From: Nocardia panacis
Lineage (GTDB): Bacteria > Actinomycetota > Actinomycetes > Mycobacteriales > Mycobacteriaceae
NCBI RefSeq assembly: GCF_003598715.1
Contig: NZ_QZFU01000023.1
Location: 372,001-436,000 of the forward strand
Direction of reading: 5' to 3'
Length of the DNA stretch: 64,000 nt
The notes under the pieces were generated by a model. It had not been told where the DNA came from. It saw only the letters and a list, made by a program, of their open reading frames with translations, and ran no database searches. Below, one piece after another: positions 16,462 through 25,940 of the stretch (positions are counted from its first letter, which is position 1; each line of letters starts with the position of its first letter). The translations under genes were made by a program, and so were the position numbers.

Positions 16462-17343
16462 TCACGCCTCTACCGCGACCGGCGCGGGCTTGCGCAGAAA
16501 GCGGGCCAGCAGGAACGCCGCGATCACCGCGGGAATATTCATCGACAGGCCGTACAGCGCGGGGGCGACGGCCATTTTCTCGTTGTGCAGCACCGAGACC
16601 GCCACCGTGATGGCCAGCGCGCCATTGTGGATGCCGATCTCCATGGCCGAGGCAATGGCCTGATCGGCGGCCACCCCGAACAATCGGGGCACGACGAAGC
16701 CGAGCGCGAAACTGAGCGTCGACAGCACCAGGCACACCGCGATGAGCGTGCCGAAATTCTCGGTGAACGTCTTGGGCTGCTGGGCGAATGCCCCGACGAC
16801 GACCAGCGCCAGCACCGCGATCGACGCGATCTTCACCCCGCCGCGCATCCGCTCGGCCCGGTCCGCGAAGCGGTGCCGCACGAACATGCCGATCGCCACC
16901 GGCACCAAGACGATCGCGAACACCTGGATGAATTTATCCGGGCGCACACCGAGTTTCGCACCATCGTCGAGGAAGCGATCGAAGGCGAACGCGGCGATGA
17001 CGGGCATGGTGAACACCGCGATCACCGAATTGATCGCGGTGAGTGTGATATTCAACGCCACATCGCCGCCCGCGATATGGCTGAACAGATTCGCCGACGG
17101 GCCGCCCGGCGCGGCCACCAGCAGCATCATTCCGGCCGCCAACGCACCGGTGAGTCCGAACAGTTGGATCAGCCCGTAGCAGATCACCGGCAACACCAGG
17201 ATCTGACAGGCCAGCGCGACCGCGGCCGCCTTGGGATAGCGCGCCACCCTGGCGAAATCGGCGACCGTGAGGGTCACACCGAGCCCGAACATCACCAGGG
17301 CCAGCGCCAGCGGTAGGAATACCGCGAACATCGTCGAACCCAC
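16462..17343 (-). CDS. bile acid:sodium symporter (BASS) family transporter
   Basis: 293-residue membrane protein with about nine hydrophobic helices. It carries LLVAAPGGPSANLFSHIAGGD, matching the conserved substrate/sodium-site loop of the BASS family, and MEIGIHNGALAI, the matching motif in the second repeat. Family members take up bile acids, pantothenate or keto-acids with sodium; the substrate here is unknown. The GTG at 17343 is preceded by GAGGAG. It is tail to tail with an IclR regulator. Confidence 0.88.
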   Translation of the reverse strand: MGSTMFAVFLPLALALVMFGLGVTLTVADFARVARYPKAAAVALACQILVLPVICYGLIQLFGLTGALAAGMMLLVAAPGGPSANLFSHIAGGDVALNITLTAINSVIAVFTMPVIAAFAFDRFLDDGAKLGVRPDKFIQVFAIVLVPVAIGMFVRHRFADRAERMRGGVKIASIAVLALVVVGAFAQQPKTFTENFGTLIAVCLVLSTLSFALGFVVPRLFGVAADQAIASAMEIGIHNGALAITVAVSVLHNEKMAVAPALYGLSMNIPAVIAAFLLARFLRKPAPVAVEA

Positions 17344-17486
17344 TGTGTCTCCTCATCCACGAATAGGTCGGTCGGACAATGAATCTCGACGCTATCGGCC
17401 CGCTCGGCATTTCCCATGTCTGGCACTGGAATTCCCCACGCTATGGCGCGAAGAAATAGCTTTCACCTATGGCATGGGCGCGAGGA

Positions 17487-17867
17487 TCAGCCGAAAACGG
17501 CGCACGCGTAACCCACATGCCGCCCCTCGGCGACGCGAACCTCGGTCCGTGCCGGATCGTCGGCGGGCTGGTCCGCGCTGAGGGTGTGCATACCGATGCC
17601 CGCGGGCACCCAATCCAGCAGCGCGATCCCACCCGAGGGGCGTACGGTGCCCAGCACGCTGCCATTGTCGTAGAAGGTCACCGGCGCGACCGGGTCGCTG
17701 ACCCTGGCCCGGATCGTGTACGTGCAGCCGGTGCCGTAGTTGGTGCCGAACCCGTAGTTGATACCGGGCAGCACGCCGATCCCGACCACATCCGCTCCGG
17801 CGGCGGGCGCGGCGAACAGAACCAGACCCGCGGCGAGGACGCAGGCGGCCGCGATGCGATTACCCAT
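17487..17867 (-). CDS. small secreted protein, Ig-like
   Basis: 126 residues with a clear Sec signal peptide (residues 1-25, ending PAAGA). The mature part has the alternating pattern VTFYDNGSVLGTVRPSGG...LDWVPAGIGMHTLSA, typical of bacterial Ig-like repeats, and two cysteines (CTYTI and YACAVF) that could form a disulfide. Function unknown. It is monocistronic and flanked by gaps of over 100 bases. Confidence 0.75.
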   Translation of the reverse strand: MGNRIAAACVLAAGLVLFAAPAAGADVVGIGVLPGINYGFGTNYGTGCTYTIRARVSDPVAPVTFYDNGSVLGTVRPSGGIALLDWVPAGIGMHTLSADQPADDPARTEVRVAEGRHVGYACAVFG

Positions 17868-18013
17868 CTCTACCCCGTCCGGTTCGACGACGACCCCGCG
17901 TCGGGGCCGTATCGATCCTCACCCGAACCGGCCGCACGCAGCGGGCGAATCGCCGGAACCCGGTGCCGCGACCGTCACACTTTGAGCGCCGCATCCACCG
18001 CGACGGTCACATC

Positions 18014-19231
18014 TCAGCGCCGCATCCGCCGCGACAGTGCCAACTGGACCTCCAGCAGCATCCGATCGCCCGGATCGCCGAGGTCGATGCCCAGAATGTG
18101 CTCCACTCGCCGCACCCGGTAGCGCAGGGTATTGGGGTGCACGCACAGCAGGGTCGCGGCAGTGCGCACATCCCCGTGCTCGCGCAGGTAGGTCTCGACG
18201 CTCTCGCACAGGTTCGCCGAATGCTTGCGGTCGTAGTCGAACAGCCCCTGCAGCCGGGGATCGTGCAATTGCGGATGCGCGGCCACCAGATCCAGGATCT
18301 CCCCCAGCAGCACCGAGGTGCGGGATTCGGCCAGTGTGCTCACCCCGGCCTCGGGATTGCTGTCGAGCACCCGGTCCACCTCGGCGCGGGCGGGGGCCAC
18401 ATTCACCAGATCCGCCACCGGACAGGCGATGGCGGCGCGCAACCGCACCGCACGCTTGGCCTCGAGCTGTTCGACCACTTGCCGCGCCCACGCGGTGACC
18501 GCGCGCGCCGACTGGTACTGCGGGAACAGCACATACGCCCTGTCGCCCAGCATGGTGGTGACCGCGTCGGGCCGGAATGAACTGGCGCGCAGGCGAAGCA
18601 ATGTCCCGAACGCGGATTGATCGCCGACGCCGGTCAGCTCGAATCCGATGACGGCGGCGGGACCGGTGGTGGGAATGTTCAAAGTGCTTGCCGCGCTGAG
18701 GATATCGACACTGCCGGGACGCGCGCCGAACAGGCGCTGAACCAGCACCGCCTCGGCCGACGGCGCGGCCAGGCTGCGCGCGATGATCCTCGCGGCGATG
18801 GCGGAAGCTCCGCGCAGGATCACCGCGGCGTCCGATTTGAGCGGCCTGTCCCCCTGCTGCAACCAGATGGAGCCGAGCATCCGGCCCGCCGTGCCCGCCT
18901 CCTCCGCGGGCCGGTGAATGCCGACGACCAGCCTGCGCTTGATGCGCAACTCCTCGTGGGCGGGCACATCGATGACCTCGTCGGTGCGCCGCAACCGGTC
19001 GAACACACCCCATTCGCGCAGCACCCGAAGGTATTCGCGCGGCCCCTCGCGCCCCAGGATCGACTGGACCCGCATGTGATCGGCGGTCTGATCCGATGCG
19101 GAGTAGGCCAGTACGTGCGACTGCGGATCCTCGATGGACACCAGACCGCCCGCGCTCTGCGCGAGCATCTGCGCGAGCCCGAACAGATCGGTATCCATCG
19201 CCACTAGGTCGTCCCCGGTCGCCACCTTCAT
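18014..19231 (-). CDS. pruC: PucR-type regulator of proline catabolism (PruC-like)
   Basis: 405-residue regulator with a C-terminal PucR helix-turn-helix (VETYLREHGDVRTAATLLCVHPNTLRYRVRRVE in part, residues 345-380) and a GGDEF-like central region. It lies divergent from pruA and the proline dehydrogenase gene, the same arrangement as mycobacterial PruC, which activates these genes in response to proline. The ATG at 19231 follows AGGAGG at 4 bases. Orthology is inferred from position and architecture. Confidence 0.82.
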   Translation of the reverse strand: MKVATGDDLVAMDTDLFGLAQMLAQSAGGLVSIEDPQSHVLAYSASDQTADHMRVQSILGREGPREYLRVLREWGVFDRLRRTDEVIDVPAHEELRIKRRLVVGIHRPAEEAGTAGRMLGSIWLQQGDRPLKSDAAVILRGASAIAARIIARSLAAPSAEAVLVQRLFGARPGSVDILSAASTLNIPTTGPAAVIGFELTGVGDQSAFGTLLRLRASSFRPDAVTTMLGDRAYVLFPQYQSARAVTAWARQVVEQLEAKRAVRLRAAIACPVADLVNVAPARAEVDRVLDSNPEAGVSTLAESRTSVLLGEILDLVAAHPQLHDPRLQGLFDYDRKHSANLCESVETYLREHGDVRTAATLLCVHPNTLRYRVRRVEHILGIDLGDPGDRMLLEVQLALSRRMRR

Positions 19232-19270
19232 CAAGCCTCCTGCACAACACCGCGGGGATCGCCCGCACCT

Positions 19271-19293
19271 GCCTAATCCACACGCGTTTAGGC
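19271..19293. promoter_or_regulatory. inverted repeat between pruC and pruA
   Basis: GCCTAA and TTAGGC, separated by eleven bases, sit in the 172-base divergent gap, 39 bases from the pruC start and 110 from pruA. Their spacing of about two turns suits a dimeric regulator, most simply the PruC-like protein. Confidence 0.45.
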
Positions 19294-19403
19294 CAGTACG
19301 CCAACGCACACATCCCATCTTTGTCCGACTGGCTCATCCTCCGGGGTGTTTTGCCGGTGTTGACTTCGGCTGATTCACCACGCACGACCCCGCAGGAGGA
19401 CCC

Positions 19404-21041
19404 ATGGACGCCATCGTGGCCACGCCGGCGCCGCACAACGAGCCCGTCGGCACCTTTGCGCCCGGAACCCCCGAACGCGCCCGCTTACAGGCGAAACTGA
19501 CCGAAATCGGGTCGGAGACCGCCGAATTGCGCCATGTGATCGGCGGCGCGCACCGGCGCGGGACCGGACAGAGTTTCGCCGTTGTCCAACCGCACAGACA
19601 CGCCGCCGTCCTGGGCACCTTCGTGGCCGCCGAGGCCGCCGACGTGCGCGCGGCCATCGACGCCGCGACGGCGGCCGCGCCCGAGTGGCGGTCGCTGTCG
19701 TTCGAGGATCGGGCCGCGGTCTTCCTGCGGGCCGCCGATCTGCTCTCGGGGCCGTGGCGCGAAACCATCGCCGCCGCCACCATGCTCGGTCAGTCGAAGA
19801 CCGCCTATCAGGCCGAGATCGACGCACCGTGCGAACTGGTCGACTTCTGGCGCTTCAATGTGCATTTCGCCCGGCAGATCCTGGCCGATCAACCGGTGTC
19901 GGGTCCCGGCACCTGGAATATGGTCGAGTATCGACCGCTGGAGGGGTTCGTCTACGCGATCACCCCGTTCAATTTCACCGCCATCGCCGCGAACCTGCCG
20001 ACCGCGCCCGCGCTGATGGGCAATACGGTGCTGTGGAAGCCCTCGCCCACCCAGGCCGTCGCGGCCTACTGGACCATGAAGCTGCTCGAAGCGGCGGGTC
20101 TGCCGCCGGGTGTGATCAACCTGGTGCACGGGTTCGGACCCGAGGTCTCGCAGGTGGCGCTGGCCGATCGGCGGCTGGCGGGCATCCACTTCACCGGGTC
20201 CACCGGCACCTTCCAGCAGTTGTGGCGCACCGTTGGGGCGAATATCGCCGCCTACGACACCTATCCGCGGCTCGTCGGCGAAACGGGCGGCAAGGATTTC
20301 GTGGTCGCGCACAGCTCCGCCGACCCGGAAGTGCTGACCACCGCGCTGATTCGCGGGGCCTTCGACTATCAGGGTCAGAAATGTTCGGCGGCCTCGCGGG
20401 CCTTCGTCCCGAAATCGGTGTGGGCGCGCATGTCCGGCGATTTCCTGGACAAGGTGGCGACGCTGCGCTACGGCGATATCACCGATCTCACCAATTACGG
20501 TGGCGCCGTGATCGATAAGCGCGCCTTCGACCGCAATGCGGCGGCGCTGCGCCGGGCCGAGGCCACACCGGGCCTGAGCGTCGCGGTCGGCGGCGGCGCC
20601 GAGGACAGCGTCGGCTATTTCATCGAGCCGACCGTGCTGCTCGGCGAGGATCCGACCGACGAGGCGTTCCGCACCGAATATTTCGGTCCGATCCTGGCGG
20701 TGCACGTCTATGACGACGGCGCGGCGGGCGCCTTCGAGCGGACACTGGAATTAGTGGATCGCGGGTCGGCCTACGGGCTCACCGGATCGATCATCGCGAC
20801 CGATCGCGCGGCCGTCGCGCGAGCCTGCGAGGCGCTGCGGTTCGCCGCGGGCAACTTCTACATCAACGACAAACCGACGGGTGCGGTCGTCGGCCAGCAG
20901 CCCTTCGGCGGGTCGCGCGCCTCCGGTACGAACGACAAGGCAGGCTCGGCCCAGAACCTGCTGCGCTGGACCTCGGCCCGCACGATCAAGGAGACCTTCG
21001 TCCCGCCGACCGACCACCGCTACCCGCATATGGAGGCGTGA
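19404..21041 (+). CDS. pruA: L-glutamate gamma-semialdehyde (P5C) dehydrogenase
   Basis: 545-residue NAD-dependent aldehyde dehydrogenase oxidising pyrroline-5-carboxylate/glutamate semialdehyde to glutamate. Visible are AITPFNFTAIAANLPTAPAL with the N-anchor Asn, LWKPSPTQA, GIHFTGSTGTF, VGETGGKDFVV (general base Glu) and GQKCSAASRA (catalytic Cys). GGAGG precedes the ATG. It is followed three bases later by the proline dehydrogenase gene, forming the two-protein version of proline catabolism. Confidence 0.96.
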   Translation: MDAIVATPAPHNEPVGTFAPGTPERARLQAKLTEIGSETAELRHVIGGAHRRGTGQSFAVVQPHRHAAVLGTFVAAEAADVRAAIDAATAAAPEWRSLSFEDRAAVFLRAADLLSGPWRETIAAATMLGQSKTAYQAEIDAPCELVDFWRFNVHFARQILADQPVSGPGTWNMVEYRPLEGFVYAITPFNFTAIAANLPTAPALMGNTVLWKPSPTQAVAAYWTMKLLEAAGLPPGVINLVHGFGPEVSQVALADRRLAGIHFTGSTGTFQQLWRTVGANIAAYDTYPRLVGETGGKDFVVAHSSADPEVLTTALIRGAFDYQGQKCSAASRAFVPKSVWARMSGDFLDKVATLRYGDITDLTNYGGAVIDKRAFDRNAAALRRAEATPGLSVAVGGGAEDSVGYFIEPTVLLGEDPTDEAFRTEYFGPILAVHVYDDGAAGAFERTLELVDRGSAYGLTGSIIATDRAAVARACEALRFAAGNFYINDKPTGAVVGQQPFGGSRASGTNDKAGSAQNLLRWTSARTIKETFVPPTDHRYPHMEA

Positions 21042-21044
21042 ACC

Positions 21045-22001
21045 ATGGCCAATCCGCTCCGCCCCGCACTGCTGGCCGCGGCGAGATCGCCCCGCATCGC
21101 CCGCACCCTCACCGGGCTGCGCACCACCAAGAAGGTCGTCGACCGGTTCGTCGCAGGCGATTGCGAGGATCAATTGGTGGCTGCGGCGGACACGCTGCTC
21201 GCCTCCGGCCGCCACCTCACCATCGACTATCTCGGCGAGGACATCACCGATATCGCCCAGGCCAAAGACACTGCGGCGCATTACCGCACGGTGCTGAGCG
21301 CACTCGGCGAATCGGGCGCGACCTCGGAATCGGTGCGCCCGCTGGAGGTCTCGCTCAAACTCTCGGCACTGGGTCAATCGCTGCCGCGCGACGGCGACGC
21401 CATCGCCCTCGAGCACGCCCACCAGGTGTGCGAGGCCGCGGCGGCGGTGGGCGCGTGGGTCACCATCGACGCCGAGGACCACACCACCACCGATTCCACG
21501 CTCGGCATCGTGCGCGAGCTGCGCGGCGAATTCCCTTGGCTCGGTACGGTTCTACAAGCCTATCTGCGACGCACCGAGGCCGACTGCCGCGATCTCGCCG
21601 GTCCCGGTTCGCGAATCCGGTTGTGCAAGGGCGCATACCAGGAACCCGCCACCGTGGCCTATCGGGAGCGGGAGGCGGTGGACCAGTCGTATCTGCGCTG
21701 TCTGCGGGTCCTCATGGAAGGGCGCGGCTATCCGATGGTGGCCTCGCACGATCCGGCGATCATCGAATCCGCGCTGCGCATGGTCGCGACCACCGAGCGC
21801 AAGAATGACGAATTCGAATTCCAGATGCTCTACGGCATCAGGGATGCCGAGCAGCGACGGCTCGCCGCGGCCGGATATCACCTGCGCGTCTACGTCGCCT
21901 ACGGCAGCCAGTGGTACGGGTACTTCATGCGCAGGCTCGCCGAGCGGCCCGCCAACCTGACCTTCTTCCTGCGCGCCATGGCCGAGCGAAACCGCGCCTG
22001 A
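21045..22001 (+). CDS. proline dehydrogenase
   Basis: 318-residue FAD-dependent monofunctional proline dehydrogenase converting proline to pyrroline-5-carboxylate. The barrel motifs TIDYLGEDITDI, RPLEVSLKLSALG, WVTIDAEDHTTTDST, RLCKGAYQEP and FQMLYGIRDAEQRRL, and the C-terminal YVAYGSQWYGYFMRRLAERP, match the family. GGAGG at the end of pruA serves as its ribosome binding site. Co-transcription with pruA allows the reactive intermediate to be passed on. Confidence 0.95.
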   Translation: MANPLRPALLAAARSPRIARTLTGLRTTKKVVDRFVAGDCEDQLVAAADTLLASGRHLTIDYLGEDITDIAQAKDTAAHYRTVLSALGESGATSESVRPLEVSLKLSALGQSLPRDGDAIALEHAHQVCEAAAAVGAWVTIDAEDHTTTDSTLGIVRELRGEFPWLGTVLQAYLRRTEADCRDLAGPGSRIRLCKGAYQEPATVAYREREAVDQSYLRCLRVLMEGRGYPMVASHDPAIIESALRMVATTERKNDEFEFQMLYGIRDAEQRRLAAAGYHLRVYVAYGSQWYGYFMRRLAERPANLTFFLRAMAERNRA

Positions 22002-22013
22002 TCCAACACCTTT

Positions 22014-22094
22014 CGACCCCGTCGACCCCACGAATGCCGGGATCCAACCCCCGTGACGCCCCGGATCCCGGCATTCGCCCGGTCGACGGGGTCG
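22014..22094. repeat. nested 81-base inverted repeat
   Basis: Two nested arm pairs share one centre: CGACCCCGTCGA (22014-22025) with TCGACGGGGTCG (22083-22094), and CGAATGCCGGGATCC (22031-22045) with GGATCCCGGCATTCG (22063-22077), around a 17-base core. It sits right after the proline dehydrogenase stop, so it can serve as a terminator, but it is longer than needed and resembles dispersed intergenic palindromes. Confidence 0.8.
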
Positions 22095-22103
22095 CCGCGC
22101 GCC

Positions 22104-22262
22104 TCATTCCGATTCGGGTCGCGCCTTCGGCTTCGGCGACAACCGGACCACGCCCGCCTCCAAGTCGAGGTCGACGCGCGGACGCTCCACCTGACCATTG
22201 GCCTGCTCGCCGCCCTCGTCGGTCAGCTTCTGGCCCGGAAACAGTTCGCCGATGACACCCAT
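22104..22262 (-). CDS. conserved-looking 52-residue protein
   Basis: A 53-codon gene that is easy to miss. The product begins MGVIGELFPGQKLTDEGGEQ and ends in a charged tail after RVDLDLEAGVVRLSPKPKAR. The pattern ELF-PG-K-TDE and R-D-DLxxGVVRL resembles short actinobacterial proteins of the DUF6191 type, as far as I recall. Third-position GC bias and the absence of stops support coding. No enzyme motif or membrane segment is seen; function unknown. Confidence 0.6.
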   Translation of the reverse strand: MGVIGELFPGQKLTDEGGEQANGQVERPRVDLDLEAGVVRLSPKPKARPESE

Positions 22263-22364
22263 ACCTCGACAATAGGCTTCCGCCGAAGGCCCTTCGCAAA
22301 AAACCCAAGGGACTGCCGCATCCCCTCATCCAGGATGAACAGTCCCTCGGGCGTCTGCGCGACC

Positions 22365-23792
22365 CTATGCGGTCGCGGGCGCGGCGCCCTCGAGCCGGGA
22401 ATGGCGCCGGGAGTAGCCGAAGTACACGATCAACCCGACGACCAACCAGACCGCGAAGCGCACCCAGGTCTGCCAGGGCAGCGACCAGATCAGATAGAGC
22501 GAGAACCCGATGCCGATCACCGGAACCACCGGCATGAGCGGCAACCGGAATTCGCGCGGCTCCTCGGGGCGGGTGTAGCGCAGCACGATCACCGCGACGC
22601 TGACCACGATGAAGGCCATCAGGATGCCGATATTGGTCAATTCGGCGACGGTATTGATATTCAGCAGCCCGGCCAGCGCCGCCGAGCCGATGCCGACGAT
22701 CCAGGTGACCCTGGTGGGCACCTTCCGCTTGGGATGGGTCTTGGCGAACCATTCGGGCAGCAGACCGTCGCGGCTCATGGCGTACCAGACGCGGGTCACG
22801 CCGAGCATGAAGGTCAACACCACGGTGATGATGCCGACGATCGCGCCGACGGCGATGATGTTGGCGACGCCGTCCATCCCGACCGCCTTGAAGGCGTGCG
22901 AGAAGCCGCCGGTCGGATCGATATCGGTGTATTTCTGCATCCCCGTCAGCACCAGCGTGGCCAACACGTACAGCACCATGGCGATCGACAGCGAGTAGAT
23001 GATCGCCTTGGGCAGTTGCTTCTTCGCCTCGATGGACTCCTCGGCGGCGGTGCTCATGGCGTCATAGCCGAAGACCGCGAAGAAGACGGTGGCCGCGCCG
23101 GTCCACACCGCGCCGGTGCCGAACGGGAAGTACGGGTGATAGTTGGCGCTGTTGATATGGAAGACGCCGAGTCCGACGATCAGCAGCACCAGCGCGACCT
23201 TGATGCCGACGGCGACGATCTCGAACCGGCCGACACTGCGGATGCCGCGCGAGAGCAACCAGGCCGTGCCCAGACAGAACAGCACCGCGAATACATCGAT
23301 CACGTGGCCGTCACCGGTGCCCATCGCGCCGAGCATCCAGGCGGGCAGGTGGACGCCGATCTGGTCGAGCAGGAAGCCGAAATAGCCGGAGACGCCGATC
23401 GCGACGACCGCCGCCACCGCCACGTACTCCAGCAGCAGATCCCAGCCGATGAACCAGCCCGCGAGCTCCCCCAGCGACACATAGCCGTAGGTGTAGGCCG
23501 AACCCGCCTTGGGCACCATGCCCGCGAATTCGGCGTAGCACAGTGCCGCGCACGCGGAGGCGACGCCCGCGATCAGGAACGAGATGAGCACGGCGGGGCC
23601 GGTGGTCTTGTGCGCCACCGATCCGGCCAGGGCGAAGATGCCCGCGCCGATGATGCCGCCGACCCCGATCGCGGTCAACTGCCACAGGCCGAGATGTTTG
23701 GACAGCCGCTCGTCGGGCGGGGTGTCCTCGTCCTCGACCAGTCCGATGGGTTTGCGGCGCAGCATTTGGCCGCGCAACTCCGCAAGGGACAT
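22365..23792 (-). CDS. APC-family amino-acid permease
   Basis: 475-residue transporter with about twelve hydrophobic helices. GVGGIIGAGIFALAG in helix 1 is the APC-superfamily substrate-binding motif, and FFAVFGYDAMSTAAEE in helix 6 matches the cationic amino-acid transporter (YfnA/CAT) group. The ATG at 23792 follows AAGGAA. Proximity to proline catabolism hints at an amino-acid substrate but does not fix it. It is transcribed toward the proline dehydrogenase gene from its own promoter. Confidence 0.9.
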   Translation of the reverse strand: MSLAELRGQMLRRKPIGLVEDEDTPPDERLSKHLGLWQLTAIGVGGIIGAGIFALAGSVAHKTTGPAVLISFLIAGVASACAALCYAEFAGMVPKAGSAYTYGYVSLGELAGWFIGWDLLLEYVAVAAVVAIGVSGYFGFLLDQIGVHLPAWMLGAMGTGDGHVIDVFAVLFCLGTAWLLSRGIRSVGRFEIVAVGIKVALVLLIVGLGVFHINSANYHPYFPFGTGAVWTGAATVFFAVFGYDAMSTAAEESIEAKKQLPKAIIYSLSIAMVLYVLATLVLTGMQKYTDIDPTGGFSHAFKAVGMDGVANIIAVGAIVGIITVVLTFMLGVTRVWYAMSRDGLLPEWFAKTHPKRKVPTRVTWIVGIGSAALAGLLNINTVAELTNIGILMAFIVVSVAVIVLRYTRPEEPREFRLPLMPVVPVIGIGFSLYLIWSLPWQTWVRFAVWLVVGLIVYFGYSRRHSRLEGAAPATA

Positions 23793-23921
23793 GGGGCTTC
23801 CTTTCCGTCGCCGCGTCGCGCCTCGATGCGTAACGCGGGTCACACTGTGTAGCCGCAAAAAGCTAATACGACCACAGTGACGCACGGATCGGCGGATTGG
23901 CTAAATAACGTTCAGGAATGC

Positions 23922-23937
23922 TTGTCCGGACGGACAA
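23922..23937 (-). promoter_or_regulatory. palindrome upstream of the permease gene
   Basis: TTGTCCG-GA-CGGACAA lies 130 bases upstream of the permease start and just after the terminator of the monooxygenase gene. It could be an operator for the permease promoter. Confidence 0.35.
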
Positions 23938-23960
23938 ACCCGGCGGTCTCCCGCCGGGTT
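23937..23960 (-). terminator. terminator of the monooxygenase operon
   Basis: Ten-base-pair stem, AACCCGGCGG with CCGCCGGGTT around TCTC, begins five bases past the monooxygenase stop codon. Confidence 0.7.
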
Positions 23961-23964
23961 CGCG

Positions 23965-25365
23965 TCACCGTGACAGATATTTCCGGACGACATCGGCTGA
24001 TTCGCTGATCGCCCCGATATAGCCGTCGGGGCGGACTACAACATATGTGCCCGGCGCGACGTCGTATCCCTCGCACGGCGCCAATTCCACGGTGGGCACC
24101 CCGAAATTCGCCGATTCCGCCAGGAAGGCGAGCACCGTGTGGTGCGTGCCGCGCAACACATCGAATAGTCGCCCGGACTCCAGGACCCCGTCCGGCGCCC
24201 GATCACCGGCCCGCAACGCGCCGGGTTCGACACGATCATCGAGGGTCAAGGGGCCGAATCGGTAGCTGATATCCAGCTGATCGATCGCGGGCGCCGAACC
24301 GCCCCGGAAATCCTGCAGGTGCAGCTTGGTCGTCAGGCCGAGCACGTCCGCCGCGACCGTCATGCGTTCGGCCGCATAGGATTCCAGCAGTTCCTGATCC
24401 GCGCCCGCCTGCACGGCGGCGAGTTTCCAGCCGAGATTGTAGGCGTCCTGCACACCGGTGTTGAGGCCCTGACCACCCGCCGAGGAATGCACGTGCGCCG
24501 CATCGCCCGCCAAAAGTACACGGCCCGAGCGGAATTGATCGACCATGCGAACATTGACCCGGTACAGCGAGATCCAGCGCAGATCGTGCAGCACGATATC
24601 GTCGCGACCCGATCGCTCGGCGCACAGCCGCCGCACCGCGTCCAGGGTCAACTCGGGAACCCGGTCGGTAGGGACCGTCGCGACGAACTGATAGTAGTCG
24701 CTCTGCGGCAGGTTCCACAGCGAAAACCGTTCGCTCACATCACCATTCCCGGTGAACATATGGCAGAAGCGACCGTCGAGGCCATCGGCGCGCACATCGC
24801 CGATGAGGGTGCGCTCGGTCTCGAAGGTGTCACCGGCGAAACCGATGCCGAGCGCCTTGCGCACGGTGCTGCGGCCACCGTCGGTGCCGACCAGATAGTC
24901 CGCCCGGATCGCGCCCGCCGCGGTCTGCGCCGTGACTCCGGTGGAATCCGCTGTGACACCGATGATCTCGGTGTTGTACTCGATGCGGCCGCCGAGCTCG
25001 ATCAGGCGGGCGCGCAGGATCTCCTCGGTGCGCCACTGCGGGATCAGCCAGGTATCCGGATACGGGATGGTCCGGGTGGCCGCGCGCGGCGGCGTGCCGA
25101 GCATCTGCGAGACGCTGCGCTCCCACACCACCGCATGCTTGTTGTAGAGGCGGAATTTCGGGAATGGCTCGCCGCCCGCGAGCACCCGATCGATAATGCC
25201 CATATCGTCGAATACTTCGAGGGTGCGGGGCTGCAAACCCTTCGCACGGGATCCGACGAACAATCCCGACGCCTTTTCCACCAGCCGGAACGGTGTGCCG
25301 CGCCGGGCCAGTTCGCAGGCGAGCGTCAGTCCGGTCGGGCCGGCCCCGACAATCAATACGGTCAC
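23965..25365 (-). CDS. FAD-dependent aromatic monooxygenase
   Basis: 466-residue class A flavoprotein hydroxylase. The N-terminal VLIVGAGPTGLTLACELARRG binds FAD, LVGTDGGRSTVRKALG is the DG motif, and RVLLAGDAAHVHSSAGGQGLNTGVQDAYNLGWKL is the GD motif. The C-terminal 90 residues form the thioredoxin-like tail of the PheA/TfdB group. Relatives hydroxylate phenols, polyketides or rifamycin, so detoxification of an aromatic drug is a plausible role. It overlaps the tetR gene by four bases and is probably controlled by it. Confidence 0.88.
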   Translation of the reverse strand: MTVLIVGAGPTGLTLACELARRGTPFRLVEKASGLFVGSRAKGLQPRTLEVFDDMGIIDRVLAGGEPFPKFRLYNKHAVVWERSVSQMLGTPPRAATRTIPYPDTWLIPQWRTEEILRARLIELGGRIEYNTEIIGVTADSTGVTAQTAAGAIRADYLVGTDGGRSTVRKALGIGFAGDTFETERTLIGDVRADGLDGRFCHMFTGNGDVSERFSLWNLPQSDYYQFVATVPTDRVPELTLDAVRRLCAERSGRDDIVLHDLRWISLYRVNVRMVDQFRSGRVLLAGDAAHVHSSAGGQGLNTGVQDAYNLGWKLAAVQAGADQELLESYAAERMTVAADVLGLTTKLHLQDFRGGSAPAIDQLDISYRFGPLTLDDRVEPGALRAGDRAPDGVLESGRLFDVLRGTHHTVLAFLAESANFGVPTVELAPCEGYDVAPGTYVVVRPDGYIGAISESADVVRKYLSR

Positions 25366-25937
25366 GCTGATTCTCCTCGTTTGTTCAGCAGGACGAGCAG
25401 GACGTCATCCACCAGTCGGGTGATGAACGGGGCGTCGAATCCGCCGCCGGTCTGCAATTGCCGCAGGATCATCGCCTCGGCCACATCGTGGATCAGGTCG
25501 AAATCGGTCTCGGCGGGCAGTTCGCCGCGCTCGACCGCGCGCCGCAGCGCGTCGTGGAAGGGGGACAGCTCCTCGTTGTCCAAATGCGCGCGCAGCGCCT
25601 CGGCCAACTCCGCGTCGTGTCGCATGGCGGCGGCGAGGCCGCCGATCATGGCCAGATACCCCTCGGAACTGCGCGCGCACAACGCCTCCAGCACCGCGAC
25701 CAGATCGCCGCGCAGGCTGCCGGTGGCCGGGATATCGGCATTGTGGACCGCGTCGTGGGCATCCAGTGCCGCCCGCACCAGTTCGGGTTTATTGCCCCAG
25801 TGCCGGTAGATGGTCGCTTTGCTGGCCTTGGCCCGTTCGGCGACGGCGTCCATGGTGAGCGCCACGTAGCCGCGTTCGGCGAGTACGTCCAGCGCGGCGG
25901 CGAGTATCGCGGCGATGCGCTCCGGTCCCCTTACCAT
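25362..25937 (-). CDS. TetR-family repressor
   Basis: 191-residue TetR regulator. The helix-turn-helix spans residues 10-55 (ALTMDAVAERAKASKATIYRHWGNK in part) and a TetR C-terminal ligand domain follows. First gene of a two-gene operon with the flavin monooxygenase. The ATG at 25937 lies six bases after a -10-like TACACT, so a leaderless mRNA is likely; the ten extra codons upstream would overlap the operator. Expected role: repress the pair until an aromatic ligand binds. Confidence 0.88.
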   Translation of the reverse strand: MVRGPERIAAILAAALDVLAERGYVALTMDAVAERAKASKATIYRHWGNKPELVRAALDAHDAVHNADIPATGSLRGDLVAVLEALCARSSEGYLAMIGGLAAAMRHDAELAEALRAHLDNEELSPFHDALRRAVERGELPAETDFDLIHDVAEAMILRQLQTGGGFDAPFITRLVDDVLLVLLNKRGESA

Positions 25938-25940
25938 TCC

